From Streptomyces bambusae (lineage in GTDB: Bacteria > Actinomycetota > Actinomycetes > Streptomycetales > Streptomycetaceae): a stretch of 64,000 nt of DNA. The notes under the pieces were generated by a model. That model saw nothing but the letters and a program-made list of their open reading frames with translations. It searched no databases and had not been told where the DNA came from. Shown one piece after another: positions 43,231 through 52,431 of the stretch. Where the stretch lies: assembly GCF_020532645.1 (NCBI RefSeq), contig NZ_JAJAUZ010000044.1, positions 1 to 64,000 on the forward strand. The letters are read 5' to 3'. Both the position numbers and the translations under genes were made by a program. Positions within the stretch are counted from its first letter, which is position 1. Each line of letters starts with the position of its first letter.

Positions 43231-43691
43231 GCCGCGCCGCCCACACGGCTGCGGGTGCGGGCCGCCGCACGCTCGTAGGCCTTCTCGTACGCGTACAGCC
43301 CGGCGGTGACACCCACCAGCGTCACGGGCACGGCGGCCACCGCGCCGACGAAGAGGGCCAGGGCCGTGACGACGGCGGCCAGCGCCCCGGTGCCGAGCAC
43401 GAAGGCCCGGAGGGCGGGCCGGAACTCGGCGGGCGCGGCGGAGAGCTTCGGCCAGGCGGTGCGCACCTTGCGGTACCAGAGCGCGAAGGCGAGTTCGAGG
43501 GCCACCAGCGCCGCCAGCGCGCCGGCGAGCGCCGGGCCGTGCAGCTCGGTCAGCGCCAGTACGAGTCCCGCTGCCCACAGTCCGCCGGCCGGGTAGTACC
43601 AGGCGGGGGTGCGGGGGTAGTCGGTCCACGGGGCGGTGGCGCCGCGCTCGGCCACTGCCAGGGCCTGCTGCGGGGAGAAATCGCTTTCCAT
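43227..43691 (-). CDS. Four-span membrane protein coupled to the regulator
   Basis: A 154-aa membrane protein with hydrophobic segments at about 35-48, 52-72, 92-110 and 112-132, short loops, and an Arg-rich C-terminus. No transport motif is seen. It is the first gene of a two-gene unit with the winged-helix regulator, a pairing common in Streptomyces. Function unknown. Confidence 0.75.
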   Translation of the reverse strand: MESDFSPQQALAVAERGATAPWTDYPRTPAWYYPAGGLWAAGLVLALTELHGPALAGALAALVALELAFALWYRKVRTAWPKLSAAPAEFRPALRAFVLGTGALAAVVTALALFVGAVAAVPVTLVGVTAGLYAYEKAYERAAARTRSRVGGAA

Positions 43692-43711
43692 GCCGGAAAA
43701 CTATCCGATCG

Positions 43712-43735
43712 CTTTCCACTTCCGCAAGTAGAAAG
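43712..43735. promoter_or_regulatory. Putative operator of the winged-helix regulator
   Basis: CTTTCCACTT (43712-43721), spacer CCGC and AAGTAGAAAG (43726-43735) form a 10-bp inverted repeat with one mismatch, 20-45 bp upstream of the membrane protein start. The position fits autoregulation. Confidence 0.65.
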
Positions 43736-44100
43736 TTCTCATCGACTCACCCCGCCGCCGCCCGCGCACCGGAACGCGGCCCCGCCCCCGTTCTTCGCCG
43801 AGCTGGTCGGCACCCCGCACGGCGTGGTCACCGCCCACCTCGTCGACGAGGCCGGCCACCCCACCGTCCGCGCCCGCGACGAGATCCTCGCCTTCCTCAC
43901 CGACCGCCTCCTGCTCCTGCGGCCCCTCTCCCCCGGACCCCGGCCGAGGACGGAAGATCCTGATGCGCCCCCTTCGCCGCACGGGAAATCGGCCGGACAA
44001 CAGTCAAAAGATCCACGCCTCTTGCCGTAGGCGGTCCTCCGGCGCTTCACTGACGGCCACCCCACAGGAACCCCCGTCCCACGACACCGAAGGGTCTCTC
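43736..44100. other. 365-bp region with a possible gene remnant
   Basis: Between the membrane protein and the protease gene one plus-strand frame (about 43750-44030) gives a locally protein-like stretch FFAELVGTPHGVVTAHLVDE...RARDEILAFLTDRL, but it has no start or ribosome site and continues into low-quality sequence. It may be the tail of a lost gene. I recognise no family. Confidence 0.35.
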
Positions 44101-44979
44101 TTGACTGCCGTCACCGCACGTCTGAGCGCCGTCACCGCCGCGGCCTGCGCCCTCGTCCTCGGCGCGGCCCTGCCGTCCTCGGCGATCAACTCGTACAACG
44201 CCGCTCCGGCACCGGAACGCACCGAGGTCGGCGCCCTGGTCGCGACCTGGGACCACGACGAGGACCCCGCCACGGCCGACCGGGTCGACTGGGTTTGCTC
44301 CGGCACGATGGTCGACGCGGACACCTTCCTGACGGCCGCGCACTGCACGACCGACTGGCCGGCGAACGTACGGTTCTACGTGTCACTCGACCAGGACGTG
44401 CAGGCCGGACTCGACGCGGCCGCCGCCCGGCACCCCGGCGACCCGACGTCGGTGGCGAAGGCGGTCGCCGTCGAGGGCGTCGCCCACTCGCACCCCGCGT
44501 ACCCGGGCCCGGCCTCGGACGACCACGACATCTCGGTCGTCGAACTCCCGGCCGCCGAGGTCGCGGCGCGCTGGTCGTTCGCCCCGGCCGCACTGCCCGC
44601 GGCCGGGGCCCTCGACGCGCTGGGCCCGCGGGGGCTCGACGCGACCCCGTTCACCGTCGCCGGGTACGGCACCCGGGAAGCCGTACGCGGTCCCGGCGGT
44701 CACACCCACCCGGGCGGCGGCGTCCGCATGAAGGCCCCGGTCTCCTTCAACGCGCTCAACAACGCCTGGGTCCGCCTCGGGATGACCGCGCCCCAGGGCA
44801 ACGGCGGTGCCTGCTACGGGGATTCGGGCGGACCGAACTTCGCCGTGATCGACGGCCGGCGCACCCTGGTCGCCACCACTATCACGGGCGACGGCCCCTG
44901 CTACGCGACGAACGTCGCCTACCGTCTGGACGCGCCCGGCGCCCGCGCGTTCCTCGCCCCGTTCGTCCGCCTGCCGTAG
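44101..44979 (+). CDS. Secreted trypsin-like serine protease
   Basis: A 292-aa S1-type protease from TTG 44101. Signal peptide ends near SSAIN. The catalytic triad is visible: His in LTAAHC (about 79-84), Asp in SDDHDISVVEL (about 141-151), and Ser in GGACYGDSGGPNF (about 238-250). Two disulfides can form from CSG/AHC and CYG/CYA. Lengthy acidic loops differ from classic trypsin. There is no propeptide that I can see. It may be a target of the inhibitor at 38512, although that inhibitor's Met P1 suggests another preference. Confidence 0.9.
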   Translation: MTAVTARLSAVTAAACALVLGAALPSSAINSYNAAPAPERTEVGALVATWDHDEDPATADRVDWVCSGTMVDADTFLTAAHCTTDWPANVRFYVSLDQDVQAGLDAAAARHPGDPTSVAKAVAVEGVAHSHPAYPGPASDDHDISVVELPAAEVAARWSFAPAALPAAGALDALGPRGLDATPFTVAGYGTREAVRGPGGHTHPGGGVRMKAPVSFNALNNAWVRLGMTAPQGNGGACYGDSGGPNFAVIDGRRTLVATTITGDGPCYATNVAYRLDAPGARAFLAPFVRLP

Positions 44980-45009
44980 CCGTCGCCGACTACCGCATCC
45001 CGGCCGCGG

Positions 45010-46656
45010 TCAGGCCGGGTCGAGCCCCGGTTCGCCGGCGGTGACGGCCCACGAGGCGGTGGTGCTCACCGGCGACTGCCGGACCGCGATGCTGTCGACG
45101 GTCCGGGCGCGGGTGACCCACCGCTGCCGGTCGACGTCCAGCCGCAGATAGCCGCGGCGGGATCCGTCGAAGTAGCGGACGTGGGGGTTCAGGGTGGGGT
45201 TGTACGACTTCAGCGCCGTGTCGAAGGCGAGGGGGAAGTCGGAGCTGACGCTGGTCGCGGTGAACTCGACGGCCACCGGGTCGCTGCCGAGGTCGGCACG
45301 GTCGATCCGCACGTCACTGAACCACGAGGAATGGGCGTCACCGGCGAGCAGGACGGGGTTGGTCACCTTCGCGTCGCGCAGGAAGGTCAGCAGCCGGGTG
45401 CGGGCGGGGTCGTAGCCGTCCCATTGGTCGAGGTTGGCGATGGGCGGCAGCGGCTGCGCCGGGTTGAGGAAGTTGGGGAACCTGAGCTGGCTCATCATCA
45501 CCTGCTGCGCGATGACGTTCCACCGGGCGCGCGAGCGGGACAGCCCGTGCCTCAGCCACTTCTCCTGCTCCTCGCCGGTGAGCGTGCCCGATGTGTTCTG
45601 CGTACCGGCGGACGGGGGGCCGAAGTCGAGGGGGAATCCGCCCGGCTGGTCCGTGCGGTACTGACGGGTGTCCAGCAGGTTGAGCCGCAGCAGGTCGCCG
45701 AAGTCGAAGCGGCGGTAGAGCCGGTGGTCGGGCGAGCCGGGCACGATGCGGTGCCGGAGCGGCAGGTGCTCGTAGTACGCCTGGTAGGCGGCGGCCCGCT
45801 GCCGCGCGAAGGCTGCCGGGTCCTGCCGACGGGCGCCGGTGTCGGTGTGCTCGTCGATGAGGCCGGCGTAGTTGCTCTCCACGTCGTGGTCGTCCCAGGT
45901 GACGATCCAGGGGAAGGCGGCGTGGGCGGCCTGCAGCGCCGGGTCGGTCTTGTACTGGGCGTGCCGGGCCCGGTAGTCGGCGAGGGTGACGAGCTGGTCG
46001 AGGCCGGGGGTCTCGGGGGCGGTGTGCAGCCGGTCCGGGTAGGCGCTTCTGGGGTCGAGTTCGTAGATGTAGTCGCCCAGGTGCAGCACCGCGTCGAGGT
46101 CCTCCTCGGCGAGCGCGGAGTACGCCGGCCAGTAACCGTGCTGCCAGTTCTGGCAGTTGACCACCCCGAGCCGGAGAGCGGCGGGGCGGGAGCGCACCGC
46201 CGGGGCGGTGCGGGTCCGGCCGGCCGGGCTGAGCTGCTTGCCGACCCGGAAGCGGTACCAGTAGTCACGGGCCGGCTCCAGGCCCCGTACGTCGACGTGG
46301 ACGCTGTGGGCGAGTGCGGGGTCGGCGGTGGCGGCGCCGCGCCGGACGGTCCGGCGGAACCGCGCATCGGCGGCCACCTCCCACTCCACGCGCACCGGCC
46401 GGGTGCCCAGGGAGCGCGCGTCGTGGGGATCGGCCACCAGGCGGGTCCACAGCACGACCCCGGTGGGCAGCGGATCGCCACTGGCGACCCCGAGTCCGAA
46501 CGGGTCTCTCGGCACGGGCTCCGCATGGGCGGTGCGGATGCCCAGCGTCTGGGCGGCCGCCACGGCGGCCGTGCCGACGAGCAGCCCGCGCCGGCTGATC
46601 GCGGTCGTCGGATGCGATCCGGCTGCGGAAGGGAGGGAGTCATCTGTGGACGGCAC
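45010..46656 (-). CDS. phoD: Alkaline phosphatase PhoD
   Basis: A 548-aa secreted phosphatase/phosphodiesterase. The start is GTG 46656 after AGGAGG; the longer frame upstream is arginine-rich noise. A Tat signal SRRGLLVGTAAVAAAQ lies at about 19-34. Family motifs: DPFGLGVASGDPLPTGVVLWTRL, VNCQNWQHGYWPAYSALAEED, HLGDYIYE, TWDDHDVESNYAG and LLAGDAHSSW, which carry the metal-binding Cys, Asp and His residues. PhoD enzymes release phosphate from diesters and teichoic acids; Pho-box control is expected but not recognised by eye. Confidence 0.95.
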   Translation of the reverse strand: MPSTDDSLPSAAGSHPTTAISRRGLLVGTAAVAAAQTLGIRTAHAEPVPRDPFGLGVASGDPLPTGVVLWTRLVADPHDARSLGTRPVRVEWEVAADARFRRTVRRGAATADPALAHSVHVDVRGLEPARDYWYRFRVGKQLSPAGRTRTAPAVRSRPAALRLGVVNCQNWQHGYWPAYSALAEEDLDAVLHLGDYIYELDPRSAYPDRLHTAPETPGLDQLVTLADYRARHAQYKTDPALQAAHAAFPWIVTWDDHDVESNYAGLIDEHTDTGARRQDPAAFARQRAAAYQAYYEHLPLRHRIVPGSPDHRLYRRFDFGDLLRLNLLDTRQYRTDQPGGFPLDFGPPSAGTQNTSGTLTGEEQEKWLRHGLSRSRARWNVIAQQVMMSQLRFPNFLNPAQPLPPIANLDQWDGYDPARTRLLTFLRDAKVTNPVLLAGDAHSSWFSDVRIDRADLGSDPVAVEFTATSVSSDFPLAFDTALKSYNPTLNPHVRYFDGSRRGYLRLDVDRQRWVTRARTVDSIAVRQSPVSTTASWAVTAGEPGLDPA

Positions 46657-46846
46657 CGGCGCCTCCTGACGTAGCACCAGGTTCACCTGCGGGAGCGCGA
46701 GCCATCCTGCTGCAAACCCACCGGATCGCGGACCGGCCCGGCCGCGGACACCCCGGCGCCACTCGGATGGTCGGCAGGACTGCCCCACGGCCGGGCGCCC
46801 GGCCCGGCCGGCGGGGTTGTCAGAGGTGGGGGCTAGCCTTCGGGGC

Positions 46847-48244
46847 ATGATCGAGGGGGAGTTCGACGTGCCGTCGGCGGGGGTGCTCGCCGGTGAGGTC
46901 GCGGCCGTGCTGGCGGGGCGCCGTGACCCGGGGGTGGTGGTGTACGAGCGGCTGCTCAATGCCGTCGCGGGTCATGCGTACCGGGACCGGGAGGGGCTGA
47001 CCGCCGCGCTGGGCGGCGTACCGCGGGAGTTCGCCGCGCGGCCGCACGAGGTGGTCGGGTGTCTCGCGGCGGTCGTCGGTGCCGCCGTGGGGCCGGTGGA
47101 CGCCGGGAGGTACGGGGAGGGGACGGGCGCGGGGTGGCTGGAGTTGTGCCAGCACGCGGCGCTCGACTACGTGGCCGGGGCCCGCGTGGACGAACTGGCC
47201 GGGCGGCTGCGGGCGGGTGAGCCGGTTCCGTTCCTGCTGTCCGTGCCGAGCCGGCCGACCGGGGCGGTGGAGCCGTCCGACCTGGTGGCGCGTCTGGCCG
47301 CGTACGGGCGGCTGGGCGTACGGCCGGGACCCGCGGACCTGGGGCTGGCGTTGCTGCGGTGCGGCGGCCCGGTCGATGCCGCGGCGGTGCGTGCCGCGGA
47401 GCGACTGACGCTGGACGAGGCACCCCGGGTGACGGCCTGGCTGCGGCGGGGCGGACTGCCGCAGCCGGTGGGGCGGCGGGAGCGAGAAGCGGGCGAGCCG
47501 CAGCGCCCGAGCCGGCGCCGGGGAGCGCGGATCGGGCGCCGCGTCCTGGTGGGGCACGAGGTGTTCGAGGGCCGGGGGGAGTTCCCGCGGCGGTTCTGGT
47601 CGCTGTTCCGTCCGTTCGAGCCGCACATCGGCTGCCCGCACGGCTCGCTGCCCGACGGCCGGGATGCGCACACGGTCGCCACGCTGCCCTGGCATCCGGA
47701 GATATCCGCGGCCCGGCTGCTGGCGGGCGTCGCCTCGGCGGCCGACCAGGACGGCCGTGGCGCCCCGGAGTTCCTGGAGGCGCTGGCCGCGGCCGAGGGG
47801 CCGGCCGGTCCCGCCGTGCACCTGGCACTTGCCTACGCGCTCGCGGCGGTCCCGGACGGGGAGCGGGCGGCGGCGGGCCGCGCCCTGGTCCTGCTGGCTT
47901 CGAGGGACCGTCTGGACGCGCGTCTCCTGGGCGGCGACCTCGCCGAACTCGTCGCACTGGGCACGCTCAAGGTGCCGCTGCTGACCGAGTCGCTCCGTAC
48001 GGCGGCCGCCCTGCCGTGCGGAGCCGCAGCGGTCTGGGCCGTCCTGGCCGCGGCCCTCCCCGGCCTGCTGGCCTGCGTCCGCCCGCAGGCGCAGGGCGCG
48101 CTGCTGGCCGTCGCGGCGGACTCCGCCCGCCTGGCGGGTGCCCGCGGGGCCCTGCCGGAGGTGGCCGCGCTGGCCGGGCGTCCCGGTTCGTCCCGGCTCG
48201 TCACTCAGGCGCGTCGTCTGAACTCGGTGCTGACCGGGGCCTGA
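46847..48244 (+). CDS. Hypothetical protein, C-terminal DUF6493-like
   Basis: A 465-aa soluble protein of unknown function. The segment DLVARLAAYGRLGVRPGPADLGLALLRC followed by VTAWLRRGGLPQPVGRRER resembles the middle region of DUF6493-type actinobacterial proteins, which are usually near 900 aa, so this may be a short member or lack its first half. The rest is Ala/Leu-rich helical repeat sequence. ATG 46847 is the start. It stands alone. The family call is tentative. Confidence 0.6.
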   Translation: MIEGEFDVPSAGVLAGEVAAVLAGRRDPGVVVYERLLNAVAGHAYRDREGLTAALGGVPREFAARPHEVVGCLAAVVGAAVGPVDAGRYGEGTGAGWLELCQHAALDYVAGARVDELAGRLRAGEPVPFLLSVPSRPTGAVEPSDLVARLAAYGRLGVRPGPADLGLALLRCGGPVDAAAVRAAERLTLDEAPRVTAWLRRGGLPQPVGRREREAGEPQRPSRRRGARIGRRVLVGHEVFEGRGEFPRRFWSLFRPFEPHIGCPHGSLPDGRDAHTVATLPWHPEISAARLLAGVASAADQDGRGAPEFLEALAAAEGPAGPAVHLALAYALAAVPDGERAAAGRALVLLASRDRLDARLLGGDLAELVALGTLKVPLLTESLRTAAALPCGAAAVWAVLAAALPGLLACVRPQAQGALLAVAADSARLAGARGALPEVAALAGRPGSSRLVTQARRLNSVLTGA

Positions 48245-48380
48245 CCCGGCCCGTGCCGCCCGCACGGCGACTGTTTCGACGTGTTCCTGCCAGAACCATT
48301 GAAACGGCATGTGACATGTGCCATTTTACAGCGCAACCCGTTGTCGACGGGACCTCTACTCCCTTCCCCAGGAGTGAACT

Positions 48381-49331
48381 TTGCGCGCTACGGCCATCGC
48401 CACCGCCCTGCTCACGGCCGCCCTCGCGGTCGCCCCCACCCAGGCCGCCCACGCGGCCCCGGCCGATCCCCAGCCGGAACACGCCTTCGCCGACCCGGCC
48501 CAGCGACCGGCGCACGGCACCGCGAAGAGCACCCTCGCCACCACCGCCGCGGCCGGCGGCGGGAAACTGGAGTCGCGCATCCTGCCGCTCCTCCACACCT
48601 GCAGCCCCACGCTGCGGATCCGGGCCCAGGAGATGACCTCCGCCCAGCTCACGGCGACCTGCGCGAGCCTGGCCAACCAGGACGCCTTCTTCCACGACGT
48701 GGTGGGCGACTCGGGCCCGGTCGCCGACGACCGCAACACCACCCTCGAAGTCGACGTCTTCAACTCCAGCGCCGACTACAAGGCGTATGCCGGCCGGATC
48801 TACGGCATCGACACCAACAACGGCGGCATGTACTTGGAGGGCGACCCCTCCCGGACCGGCAACCAGCCGCGGTTCATCTGCTACGAGCGCACCGACGTGA
48901 GCCCCGGCTGGCAGATATGGAACCTCAACCACGAGTACACCCACTACCTCGACGGCCGCTTCGACCTGTACGGCGACTTCAACGCAAGCCAGAGCACCCC
49001 GACCGTCTGGTGGGGCGAGGGCATAGCCGAGTACGTGTCCTACTCCTACCGCGGCGTCCCCTACACCAGCGCCCTGGCCGAGGCGGGCAGGCACACGTAC
49101 TCCCTCCGCACCGTGTTCGACACCACGTACGCCAACAGCAACGTCAACCGCACCTACAACTGGGGTTACCTCGCAACCCGCTACATGATCGAGCGCCACC
49201 CGTCCGACGTGGCCACCGTCCTCGCGCACTACCGCACCGGCAACTGGGCCGCCGCCCGCGCCCACCTCACCTCCCTCGACTACGAAGCCGACTGGAACGC
49301 CTGGCTGACCTCGGTGGCCACGAGCTCCTGA
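48381..49331 (+). CDS. Secreted M9-type (collagenase-like) metalloprotease, short form
   Basis: A 316-aa exported metalloprotease starting at TTG 48381 behind CAGGAG. After the signal peptide (cleavage near AHA-AP) the gluzincin site is NHEYTHYLDGRFD (HExxH, about residue 189) with the third ligand Glu in VWWGEGIAEYVSYSYR about 28 residues later, as in M9 collagenases. Those enzymes are usually 500-900 aa with activator and collagen-binding domains; only the catalytic core is present here. It may be a free-standing peptidase. Confidence 0.85.
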   Translation: MRATAIATALLTAALAVAPTQAAHAAPADPQPEHAFADPAQRPAHGTAKSTLATTAAAGGGKLESRILPLLHTCSPTLRIRAQEMTSAQLTATCASLANQDAFFHDVVGDSGPVADDRNTTLEVDVFNSSADYKAYAGRIYGIDTNNGGMYLEGDPSRTGNQPRFICYERTDVSPGWQIWNLNHEYTHYLDGRFDLYGDFNASQSTPTVWWGEGIAEYVSYSYRGVPYTSALAEAGRHTYSLRTVFDTTYANSNVNRTYNWGYLATRYMIERHPSDVATVLAHYRTGNWAAARAHLTSLDYEADWNAWLTSVATSS

Positions 49332-49452
49332 CGCCGTACCCGGCCCCGTCGCGACGACCCGGCTCCCGCTCCGGACGACCCGGGCGGGGTCCGGGACCGG
49401 TGCCGTTCGGCTGCCGGCGCGGGTGAGGGTGCGGATCGGGCGGACGGGTCCG

Positions 49453-49686
49453 TCAGCCCAGGTCGAAGAGGCCGGGTGGCGCCTCCGCCGGTTCCGCCAG
49501 GGGCAGTTGCTCCTGCCAGGCGCGGGCGTCGCGCAGCGGCACGTGCATCATGCTGCCGGGGCACAGCTGCAGGGAGCGCGGCTCGCGCTTGTGGTCGACG
49601 ACGCTCACGAGGCCGATGGCCCGCGTGGGCGCACCCCCGTACACGCCCCGGCATTCCGGGCACTCCACCCGCGGATAACTGGCCAT
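49453..49686 (-). CDS. Small zinc-ribbon-like protein
   Basis: A 77-aa protein from ATG 49686 with a CPECRGVYGG CxxC pair near the N-terminus and a further Cys at about residue 42. A single CxxC suggests half a zinc ribbon or a dimeric zinc site. No family is certain and there is no signal or membrane segment. Confidence 0.6.
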   Translation of the reverse strand: MASYPRVECPECRGVYGGAPTRAIGLVSVVDHKREPRSLQLCPGSMMHVPLRDARAWQEQLPLAEPAEAPPGLFDLG

Positions 49687-49751
49687 GCCCCCAGTCTGGC
49701 GCATCGTCACGGCGGCGGGTACGGGCCGTGGTCCGGCCGACTCCCGTTCCG

Positions 49752-50207
49752 TCAGAGGTGCCAGAGGGCGAAGGCGCCGAGGACGAACAGGGCGCAGGAG
49801 ACCGGGACCACCCAGGGCGGGGTGCCGGAGGTGCGGAACGAGCGGGTCCAGGCGGCGAGGAAGCGCGCGCCGAGGAGGCCGGCGACGGCGACGTACAGGA
49901 GGTACAGCGGTTCGAAGAGCCAGGCCGGGGAGTCGGTGTAGAAGCTGTGGCCGAGCAGCAGGTGGTCGATCTCGGTGGCGGCCAGGAGGAGGTGGACGAC
50001 GAGGAAGAACGGGAGGGTCAGGATCACCACGGTCTGGCGGGGCAGCCAGGCGGCGTCGCCGAGCCCCGCTCCCCCGGCGACGGCCCACAGCGCGCACCCT
50101 GCGACGAGCACGAGGTAGGTGCGGGCGAGGGGCTCGCTCCAGGCCGCGGCGGCGGTCTGCCGCAGGCGGGTCGCGGGGGTTCTCTTCACGGTGGGGTGGC
50201 TGGTCAT
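49752..50207 (-). CDS. Four-span membrane protein
   Basis: A 151-aa membrane protein with spans at about 29-48, 58-78, 95-114 and 130-150. The ATG at 50207 is taken because it follows a suitable purine-rich site and the upstream frame is not protein-like. It contains HLLLAATEIDHLLLGHSFY between spans two and three, with no motif I can name. It is a single gene of unknown function. Confidence 0.72.
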   Translation of the reverse strand: MTSHPTVKRTPATRLRQTAAAAWSEPLARTYLVLVAGCALWAVAGGAGLGDAAWLPRQTVVILTLPFFLVVHLLLAATEIDHLLLGHSFYTDSPAWLFEPLYLLYVAVAGLLGARFLAAWTRSFRTSGTPPWVVPVSCALFVLGAFALWHL

Positions 50208-50481
50208 GGTGTTCCGGGGCCTCGAAGGATCGGCACGTGGCACTGGCCTGTGTGCGAAACGGTCACGATCGCCGTCAGGGCGAAACGTAACTGCTGGTTC
50301 CGCATGGAGAGACGCCCGGATCGGGCATATCGGCAGCCGGTCGGCAAGTGTTATGGAACGGTGAGCGTCCGAGATCACGATCCGGCGGCGACCGGCCCGT
50401 AACGGTTGACGGCTCCGGCACCCCCGTCCGGAGCCGGCACGGCACGGACAGACTCCATGGGCGGAGTATGGTCGGCGGACC

Positions 50482-50805
50482 ATGACTTACTACGACACGT
50501 TCGGCTCCACGCGTCACGCCGCCGGGGAGTTGGCCCTGCTGGTCGGGGGCCGGCTCGGGCTGGACTTCGAGGCGCGGGAGAGCGATTTCCGGGGCACGTA
50601 CTGGCGGGTGGTGCTGCCCGACGGGCACATCGAGGTCCAGCCGCAGGCGATTCCCGGCGACGACGGGCGGGACGACCTGTACGACGCAGGACTCCCCGCC
50701 CTGCTGACGCTGGTGCTCGTCATGACCGAGGCCTCGGACGCCGGCCTGCGCGAGGCGCTCGGCGGCATCGCGGGCCTCAGCCACCTCAGCCACGAGTCCG
50801 AGTGA
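50482..50805 (+). CDS. Small hypothetical protein
   Basis: A 107-aa acidic soluble protein, ATG 50482, with no clear family. It has an alpha/beta composition (YWRVVLPDGHIEVQPQA; LLTLVLVMTEASDAG). A 10-bp terminator-like hairpin follows it. Nearby genes give no clue to its role. Confidence 0.6.
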   Translation: MTYYDTFGSTRHAAGELALLVGGRLGLDFEARESDFRGTYWRVVLPDGHIEVQPQAIPGDDGRDDLYDAGLPALLTLVLVMTEASDAGLREALGGIAGLSHLSHESE

Positions 50806-50818
50806 GCGCGTGAGCGCG

Positions 50819-50850
50819 GGCCGGCCCCGTGGGGAGGTGCGGGGCCGGCC
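50819..50850. terminator. Hairpin after the small hypothetical gene
   Basis: GGCCGGCCCC (50819-50828) and GGGGCCGGCC (50841-50850) form a perfect 10-bp stem with a 12-nt loop, 14 bp beyond the stop at 50805. Confidence 0.7.
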
Positions 50851-50861
50851 GGCCGTCTGCG

Positions 50862-51159
50862 TCAGTAGCGGACCCAGAGGACGATGACGTCCTGCCGGGT
50901 GGAGCTGAGGGGCTCGCAGAAGAAGATCGGGCCCCAGATCCGGTACCCCGCCTGGCCGGTCGCCTGGCACGCATCGTCAAGCACTCTGCCGGGCATCCCG
51001 GCGTTTCCAGGAGGACATGCCATATACCGTCGCGCAGCAGCCGCCCTCGCCACCGTCGCGACCGCCGGAGCGCTCGCGCTCGGCACCGCCGGTGCGGCCG
51101 AGGCCGCACCCGGCCCCGGCTTCTACGCCCGCAGCCACCACACCTCGTACGCCGACTGA
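50862..51159. pseudogene. Possible broken secreted-protein gene in two opposed halves
   Basis: On the plus strand 51020-51159 encodes a convincing signal peptide (RRAAAALATVATAGALALG, then AEAAPGPGFYARSHHTSYAD and a stop) with no start codon in frame. On the minus strand 50862-51010 encodes a C-terminus of the type seen in small secreted Streptomyces proteins (VLDDACQATGQAGYRIWGPI to VIVLWVRY). Together they look like one gene split by a local inversion, or two fragments. No product is expected. Confidence 0.4.
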
Positions 51160-51259
51160 TGTGGTGCGGTACGTCCGGGCTGCGCAGCCGAGCACGAACG
51201 TACCGTCACCAACAGGCCCGCACAATAGGTCTAGGCCAATCTGCCGCTGCTGCCCCTCT

Positions 51260-51676
51260 TCAGAGCCGGACCGCGTCTCCCGCACTGTCCGCGTCACGGG
51301 CGAACTCCGCGATGATCTCGGTGCCGAGCGCGTACGCCGGGACGCCCGCGGTGATGAGGGCGGTCTCGGCGACGCCGATGAGGTCGGCGACGGAGGCGCC
51401 GGCGTGGAGGGCACCCCGGGCGTGGATCCGCGCGGGGTGCGCCCGGCCGAGCACCAGCAGCTGTCCGAAGTGCACGAGCTGCTGGACCCGTCCGCCGAGC
51501 GGGTTGTCGGTGAGCACGATGTGGCGCAGGGCCGCGATCGTCTCTTCCGTCGGCAGCCGGCCGTACTCCTCGGCCAGCCGCAGCCGGTCCTGCACCCCTG
51601 CGGGTACGGTCCCGAGCGTGGCGCGGTAGCGGTCGCGTACGGCCTCCGCACGGGCGGCCCGGGTGTCGTCCGTCAT
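51260..51676 (-). CDS. Carboxymuconolactone decarboxylase-like protein
   Basis: A 138-aa all-helical protein of the CMD/AhpD-like fold. The conserved helix region ARIHARGALHAGASVADLIGVAETALITAGVPA matches the CMD core. There is no CxxC, so it is not a peroxidase of the AhpD type and is closer to the decarboxylase branch. Its ATG overlaps the aldolase stop (ATGA), so both are read together; they may act on the same small carboxylic acid. Confidence 0.82.
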   Translation of the reverse strand: MTDDTRAARAEAVRDRYRATLGTVPAGVQDRLRLAEEYGRLPTEETIAALRHIVLTDNPLGGRVQQLVHFGQLLVLGRAHPARIHARGALHAGASVADLIGVAETALITAGVPAYALGTEIIAEFARDADSAGDAVRL

Positions 51677-52365
51677 GCCGTGACCCGCGCGATCGATGCG
51701 CGTACGGCCTCCTGCGCGCCGGGCGGGAAGTCCACGGCTCCGCCGATCGCCGCCGCGGCGATCTCGGCCTCGGCGCTCTCCTCGACTCCCACGACGAGGT
51801 GGGCGGCGGCGGCCGGGTCCGGGCCGAAGACCAGGAGGCCGTGGTTGGCCAGCAGGGCCGCGGCCGTCGTCGGGCGCTGCTCCAGCACGTCGGCGATGCC
51901 GCGCACGGACACGTCCGATCCGCGGGGCCCCCAGGGCACCACGGGGACCTCTTCGGCCTGTCCGAAGCGGAGCATCGGTTCGGTGCGGCAGGGCAGCGGG
52001 CGGTGCGCGACGGCGAAGGCGGTCGCGGCGGGCGAGTGGGTGTGGATGATCGCGCCGACGTGGGGGCGGGCCCGGTAGACCACGCTGTGCATGGCGATGA
52101 TCTCGGCGCTGACGGACTGCAGTTCACCTTCGAGGACCTGCCCGTCGAATCCGACGACCGCGAGCTGCTCGGGCCGCAGGCCGCGGACGAACCCCGGTGT
52201 CAGCAGCATGCGTTCGCCGTCGAGCCGGGCGCTCAGGTTGGCGTGCCCCGAATGGGACATCACCCCGGCGCGGAAGAGCTGGTCGGCGGCCTCCGCCAGT
52301 CGGACCGCCCGGGCCTGCCGGGTCTGCGCGTCGCTCGTGGTGCTGTTGCCGGTCGTATCACTCAT
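51673..52365 (-). CDS. Class II aldolase/adducin family protein
   Basis: A 230-aa zinc-dependent aldolase or decarboxylase of the fuculose-phosphate type. Motifs: SHSGHANLSARLDG, the zinc site IIHTHSPAAT (HxH) and LLANHGLLVFG (third His). The start ATG 52365 follows GGAG. It is the first gene of the pair with the CMD-like gene and lies opposite the MerR regulator, whose operator sits in the gap, so it is the likely MerR target. Substrate unknown. Confidence 0.87.
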   Translation of the reverse strand: MSDTTGNSTTSDAQTRQARAVRLAEAADQLFRAGVMSHSGHANLSARLDGERMLLTPGFVRGLRPEQLAVVGFDGQVLEGELQSVSAEIIAMHSVVYRARPHVGAIIHTHSPAATAFAVAHRPLPCRTEPMLRFGQAEEVPVVPWGPRGSDVSVRGIADVLEQRPTTAAALLANHGLLVFGPDPAAAAHLVVGVEESAEAEIAAAAIGGAVDFPPGAQEAVRASIARVTA

Positions 52366-52431
52366 TGCGTCTCCAAAGCTGCGGCCGGCAGCGCTCGTTC
52401 GCGCCGCCGTGCACGTGCCGGCCACTCTTCA

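Noticed and set aside
46657..46959. N-terminal extension of PhoD
   Set aside because: Arg/Pro-rich without similarity; the Tat signal starts soon after GTG 46656, which has a strong ribosome site.
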